Below, in pieces: positions 50,546-58,851 of a DNA stretch of 64,000 nt. The notes under the pieces were generated by a model, which saw only the letters and a list, made by a program, of their open reading frames with translations, was not told the DNA's origin and made no database searches. Within the stretch, counting starts at the first letter, position 1. Every line of letters starts with the position of its first letter. The translations under genes were made by a program, and so were the position numbers. Source of the DNA: JANRKF01 sp964518725 (GTDB taxonomy: Bacteria; Pseudomonadota; Alphaproteobacteria; Rickettsiales; SXRF01); contig CAZFKP010000008.1 of assembly GCA_964518725.1 (NCBI GenBank), positions 1-64,000 on the forward strand, in the 5' to 3' direction.

Positions 50546-51484
50546 TCACTTTACCACCATACAGGCCTGGCCGCTGCCGGACAGTTTCGCGCACAGCGCC
50601 TTGGCATCATCCGTGGCAACGCGCAGGCGGTAGAACACGCCCTTATCGCCGAGGTCGGCACGATTGATGACGGCGGATTTTCCGGCAAGGGCAGCGTGCT
50701 TTTTCTGGATTTTTACGAAGTCACCCTTGGCTTCCACCTCGCTTTTATAGGCACCGAGCTGCACCAGCTGCTTGCCTGCAGACGGTTTGACGGCAACAGC
50801 TTTCGGTTTCTCAACCGGCGCGGGGGCGGTTTCTTTCACTTCCAGCTTTTCTTCTTTCACCACTTCCTTAACCGGCTCTTTCGCGGGAGGGTTAAATGCC
50901 GATTTCGGCGTCAACTCCACCGCTTTGGTTTGTTCCGGCACCGGTTCGGCAACGGGCGCAGGCGCGGATGGGGCGGCCTCGACCGCCTGCTTGCCAAGCG
51001 CTTCCTGCACATTCACCACCTGTGGCGTCACCGGGGCGGCGGGGGCGGCGTCTTCATCGCCAAACACCTGCTCCGCACCAGCGGGGGCGGCAGGGGTCGC
51101 GGTGGCGAGTTTTTCATTCACCCAACTGGTTGTGCCGGATGCATCGGCGTCCTGAGGCATCGGCTCTTCCGGCGTCGGCAGCACACGCTCCACTTTGGCG
51201 GGCTGCTGGCCGTTTGCGAAGGTTTCAAAAATCGTCTTATCCTGGTTCGGGAACTGCATGCCGCCCGGATCTTCCGGTTTTTCCTTGATCGGCGTTTTGT
51301 CGGCTTCGATGACCATCAGCTCACCATCGCCGACCGACTGCGTGCCGGCGCGGTAAGCATAAATGGCCAGTGCGACGAATCCGCCAAAAGCGCAGATCAG
51401 CACCAGCGGCGGCAGGATGCGGGCGAGCGTGCCTTGCGGCTGTTCATCGAAAAGCGGGTCGTGGGAATCGTCGGGTCGAGCCAT
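50546..51484 (-). CDS. SPOR-domain membrane protein
   Basis: This 312-residue protein has a cytoplasmic N-tail, one transmembrane helix (about residues 24-45, 'PPLVLICAFGGFVALAIYAY'), a long Pro/Ala/Glu-rich linker and a C-terminal SPOR domain (about 235-312: 'KQLVQLGAYKSEVEAKGDF' and on to 'YRLRVATDDAKALC'). SPOR domains bind denuded glycan strands of peptidoglycan at division sites. The start shares one base with the argS stop (TAATG). The argS-SPOR-nagZ order is common in alphaproteobacteria. In the SPOR domain two Cys near the end are unusual but not unknown. Confidence 0.92.
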   Translation of the reverse strand: MARPDDSHDPLFDEQPQGTLARILPPLVLICAFGGFVALAIYAYRAGTQSVGDGELMVIEADKTPIKEKPEDPGGMQFPNQDKTIFETFANGQQPAKVERVLPTPEEPMPQDADASGTTSWVNEKLATATPAAPAGAEQVFGDEDAAPAAPVTPQVVNVQEALGKQAVEAAPSAPAPVAEPVPEQTKAVELTPKSAFNPPAKEPVKEVVKEEKLEVKETAPAPVEKPKAVAVKPSAGKQLVQLGAYKSEVEAKGDFVKIQKKHAALAGKSAVINRADLGDKGVFYRLRVATDDAKALCAKLSGSGQACMVVK

Positions 51485-53220
51485 TAGCGCAGTTCCTCCA
51501 TGGGTTCAACGCCCATCACCATGAGGCCGGAAGCGATGACCTCCGAAACTGCACGGGCAAGAGCGATCCGTGATGCGGTTTTTTCTATAGCATCTTTTTG
51601 CAGAAAGCGAAGCGATAAATCGTCGTTACCGAGGTTCCACAGCCCATGGAACGCACCAGCCACCTCATGCAGGTAATAGGGAATGCGGTGCGGCTCAAGC
51701 GCGCTGGCTGCCTGCTCCACGAGGCGCGGCCAGTTGGCAAGCAGGCGGATGAGTGCGAGCTCCGCCGGGTGCGACAGCTCGGCAAGTATTTCTTTGGTTG
51801 GCGTTGCGGCACGTGCCACCGCTTCGGGAAATTCGGCCTGGGCGTTGCGGATGATCGAGTGGGCGCGCGCATGCGCGTACTGCACATAGAACACCGGATT
51901 GTCTTTCGATTGCTCCATCACCTTGGCGAAATCGAAATCGAGCGGGGCATCATTCTTGCGGGTGAGCATGATGAAACGAAAGACGCCCGCCCCTACCTCT
52001 TCCACCACTTCGCGCACGGTGACGAAGGTGCCGGCGCGCTTGCTCATTTTCGCCGGCTCGCCGTTTCGCAGGAATTTGACCAGCTGGCAGAGCTTGATTT
52101 CCAGCTCGACCGTGCCGCCGGAAAGCGCTTTCACCACGGCTTTCAGGCGTTTCACATAGCCGCCATGGTCGGCGCCGAAAATATTGATGAGCAGGTGGAA
52201 GCCGCGTTTGCACTTGTCGTAATGGTAGGCGATATCGGGCGCGAAATAGGTCCACGACCCGTCGGATTTTTTGACCGCCCGGTCGGCATCGTCGCCAAAC
52301 TCGGTGGATTTGAACAATGTCTGCGGGCGCGGCTCCCAATCGTCCGGCGCCTTACCCTTGGGCGCTTCGAGCACGCCTTCGTAAATCAGCCCCATCTTCG
52401 TCAGTTCGGCCAGCGCCGCATCCACCTTGCCAGCCTCGGTGATCGCACGCTCGGAAGTGAACACGTCATGCTGGATGCCGAGGGTCGCGAGGTCGTCCTT
52501 AATCATCTGCATCATGGCGTCGATGGTGAAGGCGCGCACGGTGGGCAGCCACTCTCCGCGATCCTGCACCAACAGCTCCCTGCCGTGCGCCTCGCGCAAG
52601 CCTTCACCGACCGGCACCAGGTAATCGCCGGGATACATGCCTTCGGGGAATTCGCCGATCGCCTCGCCGCACGCTTCGCGGTAACGCAGGAATGCCGAAT
52701 CGGCGAGCTTATCGACCTGCGCCCCGGCATCGTTGATGTAATATTCCTTGGTCACGCTGTAGCCCGCTTTGATGAGCAGCATGGCGAGCGCATCGCCCAC
52801 CACCGCGCCGCGCCCATGGCCGACATGCATCGGCCCCGTCGGGTTGGCCGAGACGAATTCGACATTTACTTTTTTCCCGTCGCCCATCTGCGAATTGCCG
52901 TAGCCCCGCCCGTGTTCGAGGATCACCGAAACCTGCTGCTGCCACACGCTGGGGGAAAGGGTCAGGTTGATGAAGCCGGGACCTGCGATCTCCACCTTCT
53001 CAACCGCCGCCATGTTGTTCAAATGTTCCGCCAGCTCACCGGCGAGTTGCTTGGGGTTACCGCCAACCTGCGCCGCCATCACCATGGCGGCGTTGGTGGC
53101 GATGTCGCCATGGCTCGCGTCTTTGGGCGGCACGGCGTCGATTTTTTCCACATTCACCTGCGGGTAATGCTGGCGCACGAGGTTCTTGATCGCGTCGTTA
53201 ATCTGGGCGTAAATATTCAT
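51484..53220 (-). CDS. argS: Arginyl-tRNA synthetase
   Basis: This 578-residue class I synthetase has the HIGH-type motif 'SANPTGPMHVGHGRG' (about residues 120-134), an N-terminal tRNA D-loop recognition domain (about 1-100) and the KMSK-like 'AKMSKRAGTF'. The C-terminal anticodon-binding helices end '...MEELR'. Full family length. It is the first gene of a long minus-strand run that includes the SPOR gene, nagZ, tatABC and serS. Confidence 0.97.
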   Translation of the reverse strand: MNIYAQINDAIKNLVRQHYPQVNVEKIDAVPPKDASHGDIATNAAMVMAAQVGGNPKQLAGELAEHLNNMAAVEKVEIAGPGFINLTLSPSVWQQQVSVILEHGRGYGNSQMGDGKKVNVEFVSANPTGPMHVGHGRGAVVGDALAMLLIKAGYSVTKEYYINDAGAQVDKLADSAFLRYREACGEAIGEFPEGMYPGDYLVPVGEGLREAHGRELLVQDRGEWLPTVRAFTIDAMMQMIKDDLATLGIQHDVFTSERAITEAGKVDAALAELTKMGLIYEGVLEAPKGKAPDDWEPRPQTLFKSTEFGDDADRAVKKSDGSWTYFAPDIAYHYDKCKRGFHLLINIFGADHGGYVKRLKAVVKALSGGTVELEIKLCQLVKFLRNGEPAKMSKRAGTFVTVREVVEEVGAGVFRFIMLTRKNDAPLDFDFAKVMEQSKDNPVFYVQYAHARAHSIIRNAQAEFPEAVARAATPTKEILAELSHPAELALIRLLANWPRLVEQAASALEPHRIPYYLHEVAGAFHGLWNLGNDDLSLRFLQKDAIEKTASRIALARAVSEVIASGLMVMGVEPMEELR

Positions 53221-53289
53221 GCGCCTGATTTCTAGAGAAAAACATCACGAATGCAAGGGATTTTGCGGCTAGAAAGTCCCGCCGGCGGC

Positions 53290-53832
53290 TTACCTCCCGA
53301 CCACACTCACCTCGGACACCCTAGCATTTTTTGCCTGCTCGAGCGCCGCGACATAATCGATGGGGTGATCGTGATAATCGCTGATTTGCTTGTTAAATAA
53401 CGCCAGCGCGCTGGTTTTGGTGGCCTCATCGAGATCGAGAATAGCGAGCATTGCGAAGAAGTCTTGCTGGTACTCCCGATAGCTTATTTCCGGAACCAGC
53501 CCATCCAGCATGTTGTTTAACAGATGTGTTCTCGATGCAGCCTGTTTTCCCCGATTCGGCCAATCACACGCCAAGACTATATCGGCAAGAGATGCCACAG
53601 CGTATTCGCGATTAAGCTCGCGTGCCAGAGTATCGGCATCCGCTGACCTCACGATCATGGTACTGCCATCATAAGTAATCTTATAACAATCTTTCAATAT
53701 CGGCACGAGCAACCGCCGCAACTCAGTATACATCCCAATATCACGAGGCCCGGAACGACGTCTCAGGCGTGAAGGATAGCGAGGGAAGCTTCCGGTATGA
53801 TCACCCGACTCTTCGGTCATTTTGCTGCCCAT
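53290..53832 (-). CDS. Hypothetical protein
   Basis: This encodes 180 residues (176 if the Met at codon 5, MTEESGDHTG, is used). An Arg-rich N-terminal segment (YPSRLRRRSGPRD) is followed by a globular alpha/beta-looking part: 'ELRRLLVPILKDCYKITYDG', 'ADTLARELNREYAVASLADI' and 'QQDFFAMLAILDLDEATKTS'. No signal peptide or membrane helix. I recognise no domain. It stands alone between argS and a lipoprotein gene in an accessory part of the window. Base composition looks somewhat lower in G+C than argS. Confidence 0.65.
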   Translation of the reverse strand: MGSKMTEESGDHTGSFPRYPSRLRRRSGPRDIGMYTELRRLLVPILKDCYKITYDGSTMIVRSADADTLARELNREYAVASLADIVLACDWPNRGKQAASRTHLLNNMLDGLVPEISYREYQQDFFAMLAILDLDEATKTSALALFNKQISDYHDHPIDYVAALEQAKNARVSEVSVVGR

Positions 53833-53927
53833 GACTAGTTCTTTGAGCGTCTGATTTTACAATAAAAATGCAATCATTGCAATGATTTGTCGTGAACCAA
53901 CCACCAAAATATTGCCGAAAAGAAGCC

Positions 53928-53986
53928 AAAAAAAAACCCGCTCGGCTCGCTCCGTTCCCTTTCGGGATTGGAGCAAGCGTTGCGGG
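53928..53986 (-). terminator. Rho-independent terminator for the lipoprotein gene
   Basis: On the minus strand CCCGC...GCTTGCTCC pairs with GGAGCGAGC...GCGGG (one small internal loop), with a second inner hairpin TCCCGAAAGGGA, then nine T residues. It lies 20 nt after the stop at 54006. Confidence 0.88.
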
Positions 53987-54005
53987 CGATGGCCTAGAGC
54001 CGAAG

Positions 54006-55091
54006 CTACCTAGGAATTGTAATTTTCATCTCGTTCAGCGCCTCATTGAGGATGTGGTTGACCACCCCCCCGTAATGGCGCCTAACAAGGATGTACTCGC
54101 CATCCTTGCGATAGATTGTCGCCTCCGTGGTATCCACGAAAGGAATTTCTCCCTCCTTGGAATCAGGCACCATTAGCAGGCCGACACTACAATCACCGTA
54201 GATGACACCAAACACAACTCCGCTTTGACGCGGACTGGTCGGCGTCTTTCCGACGACGTACACCCCGGTGACGATGATGCTCCCCTCTTCGTCTTTCCTG
54301 CTCACCTTGAAATGAAACACCATCTTTCCGAGTGTATTCTTGTCCTTTGCTTCGAACTCGTTGGGGAGTTCGGTGTTGAGGATTTCCTCAGCATCGAGAT
54401 TGTTGTCCTCAGGATTGACCATTGTGAAATGATCCCCCTCAACAACAACCTTGCCACTCCAAGAAACCAGCCCATCGAAACCACGGCCACTGCTGGACAT
54501 GCCTAAGCAGTCCAGTCGGCAGCCATAATCGGACGCCCAGAACATACACTCGCCGGTCTTGCCCTGGCAGTGCCAGAGACCAGTCATGTATGCATAACTG
54601 GACACCACCACTTCTGCCTCGATGCTCATGGGCGTGGGCAAGAACCCAACGCTCGTGAACATACCGTCAACCTTGACTTTCACTACGGTTCCCTCCTCTG
54701 CCCCCGTAAAGAGAGCGGGGAGTTCGCCAGAGTAATTGTCCGGGTTTTCGGCGCGGTCGCGGCTGAAATCCTGAACGATCTCGTCGATCGTCCGGGGGCC
54801 TTGGCGCGGAATCTCCAGTTGCCGTTTTTCGAGCTTTGGAAGCTCAAGCGCGACAACCGCTCGGTCGACGCCATCATCATCGCCCTTGGGGTTAACGACC
54901 CCTGGGGCGACTCCTACTATTTTTGCCTTTGGGGCTTCAACAGGCACCACCTCCGAAATACCGGGGGTGATGGAGACCGACTCAGTGACAGCGGCACGAG
55001 GCGCTTCGGCCTCAACCGGAACCTTCGGGGTCTCGGTTCCACAACCAACGAACAAAACTGCGACGAACAGAGCTGCGACGAACTTCTGCAT
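54006..55091 (-). CDS. Lipoprotein of unknown function
   Basis: This 361-residue protein has a lipoprotein signal (MQKFVAALFVAVLFVGCGTE; lipobox FVGC). A Pro/Val/Ala-rich linker (about residues 20-90) leads to a beta-rich domain with four Cys in 'LWHCQGKTGECMFWASDYGC' and the next few residues, probably disulfide bonded. A second beta-rich region has 'VSRKDEEGSIIVTGVYVVGK' and 'YGDCSVGLLMVPDSKEGEIP'. GAGGAA lies upstream of the ATG. It is a single-gene unit with its own strong terminator. No family recognised. Codon usage and vocabulary look different from nearby housekeeping genes, which fits horizontal acquisition. Confidence 0.72.
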   Translation of the reverse strand: MQKFVAALFVAVLFVGCGTETPKVPVEAEAPRAAVTESVSITPGISEVVPVEAPKAKIVGVAPGVVNPKGDDDGVDRAVVALELPKLEKRQLEIPRQGPRTIDEIVQDFSRDRAENPDNYSGELPALFTGAEEGTVVKVKVDGMFTSVGFLPTPMSIEAEVVVSSYAYMTGLWHCQGKTGECMFWASDYGCRLDCLGMSSSGRGFDGLVSWSGKVVVEGDHFTMVNPEDNNLDAEEILNTELPNEFEAKDKNTLGKMVFHFKVSRKDEEGSIIVTGVYVVGKTPTSPRQSGVVFGVIYGDCSVGLLMVPDSKEGEIPFVDTTEATIYRKDGEYILVRRHYGGVVNHILNEALNEMKITIPR

Positions 55092-55214
55092 GATTCGATT
55101 CCTCGAACTGCGAGAACTTGAACGTGCGGCACGATAATGTGCGACGCACGTGGGACACCCGGATTGGGTGCCTTACGCGGACGCTCGACATTCCAACAAG
55201 GAAGCGAGCGGTAG

Positions 55215-55238
55215 GTTCAAAAAACGGGTTTTTTGAAC
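55215..55238. repeat. Perfect 24-bp palindrome
   Basis: GTTCAAAAAAC and GTTTTTTGAAC flank a GG centre, an 11-bp perfect stem. With T runs on both strands it could act as a weak bidirectional terminator or a protein-binding site upstream of the lipoprotein gene. Confidence 0.55.
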
Positions 55239-55377
55239 ACTGTGACTCTGTGCCGGGGGTGCAAACGGATGCCCCCATGGCGGAGATATATTAACCATAT
55301 GTTAACATATTGGGTGCGGTTTTTCAATAAAAATGCTCATCTGGGCGGGTTTTTCGCCATGATGGGAATAGTGGTAA

Positions 55378-55501
55378 AAAACCCTGTGATATGAAGGGGC
55401 TAGCCTGAATTAGCCGTGGCGAAGCAAAAAGAATGGTCATGCGAATTCAGTAGAATGAGCCAGAAAACCCTGTGATATGAAGAGGCTAGCCTGAATCAGC
55501 C
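55378..55501. repeat. 38-bp direct repeat, two copies 86 bp apart
   Basis: Copies at 55378-55415 and 55464-55501 start AAAACCCTGTGATATGAAG and differ at two positions. Each ends in a small hairpin, GGCTA...TAGCC in the first and GGCTA...CAGCC in the second. Confidence 0.75.
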
Positions 55502-55503
55502 CT

Positions 55504-55545
55504 GAGCGCGCTTCATGCGGTTTCCAGTAGGAAAGCGCGGGAGCA
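55504..55545. repeat. Hairpin repeat (GAGCxCGCTTCATGCG family), copy 2
   Basis: GAGCGCGCTTCATGCG leads into the stem GCGGTTTCC-AGTA-GGAAAGCGC (55517-55538, one mismatch) and GGGAGCAA. It shares head, tail and loop size with the copy at 45301. Confidence 0.55.
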
Positions 55546-55792
55546 AGAAAATGCATTTCCCCCCTTCCGTGACGTTTACAACCCGTGGGACACTCTCCCT
55601 GAGGGCGGCAGTTAGGCTGAATGCAACGGCATCATTCCCCGCTCTAACGAAAGGGAGAATCGCGTATGAAAGAACCATGAACAGCTTAGAAAGCCCGCAT
55701 CGACGGATGCGTAATTTGGCACAATACGGCTTGCTTTGGGTAAGCCGGGGTTTTCAGGACGGGCACCGGTACGGATAAACCGGGAGTGAATA

Positions 55793-56965
55793 TTATTTCC
55801 CCAGCCAGCTCCGCGCATGTACATCGAACACACGGCTATGCTCGTCGAGGGCAAAGCGATCGGTCATCCCGGCGATGAAATCGGCGGCGACTTTGGCGGT
55901 TTTCTCGGTGTTCGGCGCGTCGGTAAGCTGCCGCCATGCGGTGGGTAAACATTCCGGCTCGGCAAGGAAAAACCCGAACAATTCCTTCACCACCCGTTCG
56001 GCTTTGCTGGCCATCCGGTTCACCTTGTAGTGGCGATACATCCGGCGCATGAGGAACGCTTTCAGGGCTTTATTCTGCGCCTGCATGCCATCTGAAAATG
56101 CGATCAGCGGGCGACCAAGAGCACGGATATCGGCGACCGTTTTTACCCCCGCCGCGGCGATATTTTCCTCGGAGGTGGTAATCAGGTCGGTGACCATGCG
56201 GTTGATGACGCGGCGGATCGATTCGTGGATCAGCCGGGTCTCCGGAATATCCGGATAACGCTTCTTCACCTCATGAAAAACCGCCGCCACTTGCGGCACA
56301 TCATCAAGGTCGGCAATCGAAAACAACCCGGCGCGCAGGCCGTCGTCAATGTCATGATTGTTGTAGGCAATATCATCGGAAAGCGATGCCACCTGGGCTT
56401 CTCCGCTGGCATAGCTCGAAAGCTCAAGATCGTGCCGCGCATTATATTCGGCAATCGCCCTCGGCACATCTTTCACTAGCGGCCCATTATGCTTGGCGAT
56501 GCCCTCCAGCGTTTCCCATGTCAGGTTCAGCCCGTCAAATTCCGCATAGCGCTGCTCCAGGCTGGTGATGAGCCTCAGCGTGTGGCCGTTATGGTCGAAC
56601 CCTCCAAACGGCGCCATCACTTCGGATAAGCCATCTTCACCGGCATGGCCGAACGGCGTGTGGCCGAGGTCGTGTGCGAGCGCCAGCGTCTCCGCCAGAT
56701 CCTCATTCAACCCAAGCGAACGGCAAATTGAACGCGCCATCTGCGAGACTTCCAAACTATGGGTGAGCCGGGTGCGGTAATGGTCGCCCTCATGATTGAC
56801 GAACACCTGGGTTTTATACTCAAGGCGCCGGAAGGCGGTGGAATGAATGATGCGGTCGCGATCCCGCTGGAACAGGCTGCGCGTGTTGCTCTCCGGCTCG
56901 GCAAATAGCCGCCCACTGCTGGTTTCGGGTGTACATGCGTAAGGTGCGGTAGTCAGGTTGGCCAT
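55793..56965 (-). CDS. dgt: dNTP triphosphohydrolase (dGTPase-like)
   Basis: This 390-residue HD-domain protein has 'RDRDRIIHSTAFRRLEYKTQ' near the N-terminus, the first metal His in 'RTRLTHSLEVSQ', the HD pair in 'LALAHDLGHTPFGHAGE' and the distal Asp in 'SLSDDIAYNNHDIDDG'. It hydrolyses dNTPs to nucleosides and triphosphate and is usually annotated as deoxyguanosinetriphosphate triphosphohydrolase-like. In alphaproteobacteria including Rickettsia it lies near erpA-type and argS genes, as here (erpA divergent, one gene away). Confidence 0.95.
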   Translation of the reverse strand: MANLTTAPYACTPETSSGRLFAEPESNTRSLFQRDRDRIIHSTAFRRLEYKTQVFVNHEGDHYRTRLTHSLEVSQMARSICRSLGLNEDLAETLALAHDLGHTPFGHAGEDGLSEVMAPFGGFDHNGHTLRLITSLEQRYAEFDGLNLTWETLEGIAKHNGPLVKDVPRAIAEYNARHDLELSSYASGEAQVASLSDDIAYNNHDIDDGLRAGLFSIADLDDVPQVAAVFHEVKKRYPDIPETRLIHESIRRVINRMVTDLITTSEENIAAAGVKTVADIRALGRPLIAFSDGMQAQNKALKAFLMRRMYRHYKVNRMASKAERVVKELFGFFLAEPECLPTAWRQLTDAPNTEKTAKVAADFIAGMTDRFALDEHSRVFDVHARSWLGK

Positions 56966-57012
56966 GTGCCGAGGCTAGCGAAATGCCACCTATCACGCAA
57001 GTGGCAACTCAA

Positions 57013-57573
57013 TTAGCTGCCAGCAATGCTCCAGCCCATCTCATGAGTGCGCGCATCACGATCTGCCCATTTTCCCTGAACAAGCGGCTGCAAATGCCCC
57101 GCCAAGGCAGTGAGTGCTTCCCTGCACGACGGGCTTAAGTTATCAAGATCAATGGCTGCTAATTTTTCAATAGTATGATGTGTCAGGCCGGTGAGTTCCA
57201 GATGCTTTTGGGCGTCCAACCTTGCGACCCCTTCATTCAGTGCCGCCAAGTAAGGCTCCCATCCATTGGTAGCAAGTTCCCGGCCAGTTTTACTGAAGAG
57301 CAGAACATCATCCGCCTGCCGGAACGCTCCTACGGTGGTCAATTGCTCAAAAGCCACCGTATAATCACCTTCGCTAATGTGAGGATGGGCAGCCAGATAT
57401 TGATCTTTTAATGCCCGGTAGCTGAACATATTTGGCTTTAATGCTTCACTTTCTGAAGTTTTTCTCTCCTCAACCAATCTAGCTTTCTCCTCGGCGCGCA
57501 CCCGGGCGATGTTATTGGCAAACGCCGCGATACTGTAAGCCACTGCACCGTCAAGAATGTTAGAGTCCGCCAT
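57013..57573 (-). CDS. Hypothetical helical protein
   Basis: This encodes 186 residues from the ATG at 57573, which has GAGGGA 5-6 nt upstream; an ATG five codons earlier is less well placed. The sequence is mostly helical and charged: 'NNIARVRAEEKARLVEERKT', 'KPNMFSYRALKDQYLAAHPH' and 'LVQGKWADRDARTHEMGWSI'. No signal peptide, membrane helix or recognised domain. It sits between dgt and the divergent erpA, in a stretch with locally lower G+C, and so may be an accessory gene. Function unknown. Confidence 0.62.
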   Translation of the reverse strand: MADSNILDGAVAYSIAAFANNIARVRAEEKARLVEERKTSESEALKPNMFSYRALKDQYLAAHPHISEGDYTVAFEQLTTVGAFRQADDVLLFSKTGRELATNGWEPYLAALNEGVARLDAQKHLELTGLTHHTIEKLAAIDLDNLSPSCREALTALAGHLQPLVQGKWADRDARTHEMGWSIAGS

Positions 57574-57712
57574 GATATCCCTCACCATTAATAATTAGTT
57601 AACTAATTTAAACTATTTGCCGATGCCTGTCAACAGCAGAATAGCGCCTTGGATTATATGATAAAATCCGCCCCCCCTTGCAAAACGCTCTGATTTATTC
57701 CATATTTACGCT

Positions 57713-58057
57713 ATGGAACCATCTACCGAAACCTTTTCCTTAACCCCATCGGCCGCCAGCCGGGTCGCCCACCTGCTATCCGATGAACCGGAGGGCACGG
57801 TGTTTGTCGTGGAAGTGCTCGGCGGCGGGTGCTCAGGGTTCCAATACCATTTCAACCTTGCCGCCAGACCGGCGGCACCGGGTGATATCCTCATCGAAGA
57901 GGGTGGCGCGAAAGTGCTGGTGGACGATGTGTCGCTCGGGCTACTCAAAGGCTCGGTGCTCGATTACACCGAAGACCTCGCCAGCGCCGGGTTTGTGGTG
58001 AAAAACCCCAACGCCACCGCCAAATGCGGTTGCGGCAACAGTTTCTCGGTGATGTAA
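57713..58057 (+). CDS. erpA: A-type iron-sulfur carrier (ErpA/IscA family)
   Basis: This 114-residue protein has the three conserved Cys of A-type carriers: one in 'LGGGCSGFQYHF' and two in the C-terminal 'KCGCGNSFSV'. These ligate a [2Fe-2S] or [4Fe-4S] cluster handed to client proteins. The name erpA is chosen because of the position near dgt and the sequence; IscA or SufA cannot be fully excluded. It is followed 2 nt later by a sigma-factor-like gene, which may share the transcript. Confidence 0.9.
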   Translation: MEPSTETFSLTPSAASRVAHLLSDEPEGTVFVVEVLGGGCSGFQYHFNLAARPAAPGDILIEEGGAKVLVDDVSLGLLKGSVLDYTEDLASAGFVVKNPNATAKCGCGNSFSVM

Positions 58058-58059
58058 GT

Positions 58060-58851
58060 ATGGCCGAATCTGAAGAACTCTCAGCTGGAGCACTTTTAGC
58101 CCAGCAATTTAATGAAGAATTTGAGTCCTGCATTCGCACTTTGCAAGCAAATCCCACTGATGCAGTCGCTAACAACAAACTTGCGGACATACTTTTAGTG
58201 TACTTAAAGAAGAAAAGCGGCATATTTGCTCGCAGATACCCCGATCCGAATGATCTGGAGGACATTGTGCAGAAAACCGCCGTTAGTTTACTGTCTTACT
58301 TCAAGAAAACCGGCTTCCAACGCTTGGAGAACCCGTCATCTTATGTCCTCGGGAGCATGAGACATCAATGCACCGGACACAGGAGGCACCAGCATCCTGT
58401 GCTCACAGGTCTTGGAGATGAGAAAGACGATCGTATGCCTAATGCAACAATACTGGATATGGGAAGGCCAACCCATAGTTTGCGAGGCGTAGGAGTTGAG
58501 ATGATTGATGATAACGTGCCGCAGGTGGAAGATTTTTATACAGATAACGAGCTCACTCTCTTAAAAAAAAGTATTGCCACCCTTGCTGAGAAAGACGCTG
58601 ACAATCAACTATTGCTCAATAGCACTTATCTCTGCAATCCGCGCAAAAGTTCGCAGCAACTGGCGAATGAGATGGGCTGCCCTCCTACGACTGCCAGAAG
58701 CCGCCTTCATACAGCTAAAAGGCGTCTATTTGGTGTTATTCCGGACGTTGCAAATACAGCCGATATTCCTCAAGAAATCGCTGAATCCCTTGCCGCAAAG
58801 CTTCTTTTATTAAACGCAAAGCTTTACCGCCTCGGCGGCGTCGAGTTATGA
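58060..58851 (+). CDS. ECF-like sigma-70 family factor
   Basis: This encodes 263 residues from the ATG at 58060, 2 nt after the erpA stop. Region 2 is recognisable in 'YPDPNDLEDIVQKTAVSLLS' with 'LENPSSYVLGSMRHQC' after it (about residues 72-115). Region 4 is 'SSQQLANEMGCPPTTARSRLHTAKRRL' (about 205-231; helix-turn-helix followed by a basic helix), shown here in its key parts. The linker of about 90 residues between them is longer than usual for ECF factors, and there is a C-terminal extension of about 30 residues. No anti-sigma gene is adjacent. The gene is more A+T-rich than erpA and xthA and overlaps the xthA start by 4 nt. A divergent sigma or DNA-binding regulator is the best reading. 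Confidence 0.72.
   Translation: MAESEELSAGALLAQQFNEEFESCIRTLQANPTDAVANNKLADILLVYLKKKSGIFARRYPDPNDLEDIVQKTAVSLLSYFKKTGFQRLENPSSYVLGSMRHQCTGHRRHQHPVLTGLGDEKDDRMPNATILDMGRPTHSLRGVGVEMIDDNVPQVEDFYTDNELTLLKKSIATLAEKDADNQLLLNSTYLCNPRKSSQQLANEMGCPPTTARSRLHTAKRRLFGVIPDVANTADIPQEIAESLAAKLLLLNAKLYRLGGVEL

Larger units (their letters stand above)
55092..55792. other. Repeat-rich intergenic region of about 700 bp
   Basis: No convincing gene is present. It holds a perfect 24-bp palindrome (55215-55238), a 38-bp direct repeat (55378-55415 and 55464-55501), a hairpin repeat (55504-55545), and several further stem-loops such as CGCATC-GACG-GATGCG near 55699 and CGGCTT...AAGCCG near 55728. The 87-codon frame at 55515 crosses these structures and has no ribosome-binding site of note. 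A structured RNA is possible, but I could not match a known class. Confidence 0.6.

Noticed and set aside
50397..50594. Minus-strand frame of 65 codons
   Set aside because: It crosses the dispersed palindrome between the SPOR gene and nagZ and resembles the repeat-derived peptides at 44 kb.
51646..53235. Plus-strand frame of about 530 codons
   Set aside because: Antisense to argS, which has HIGH and KMSK-type motifs and full length.
55515..55778. Plus-strand frame of 87 codons
   Set aside because: It runs through stem-loops and a hairpin repeat, has no good ribosome-binding site and no recognisable features.
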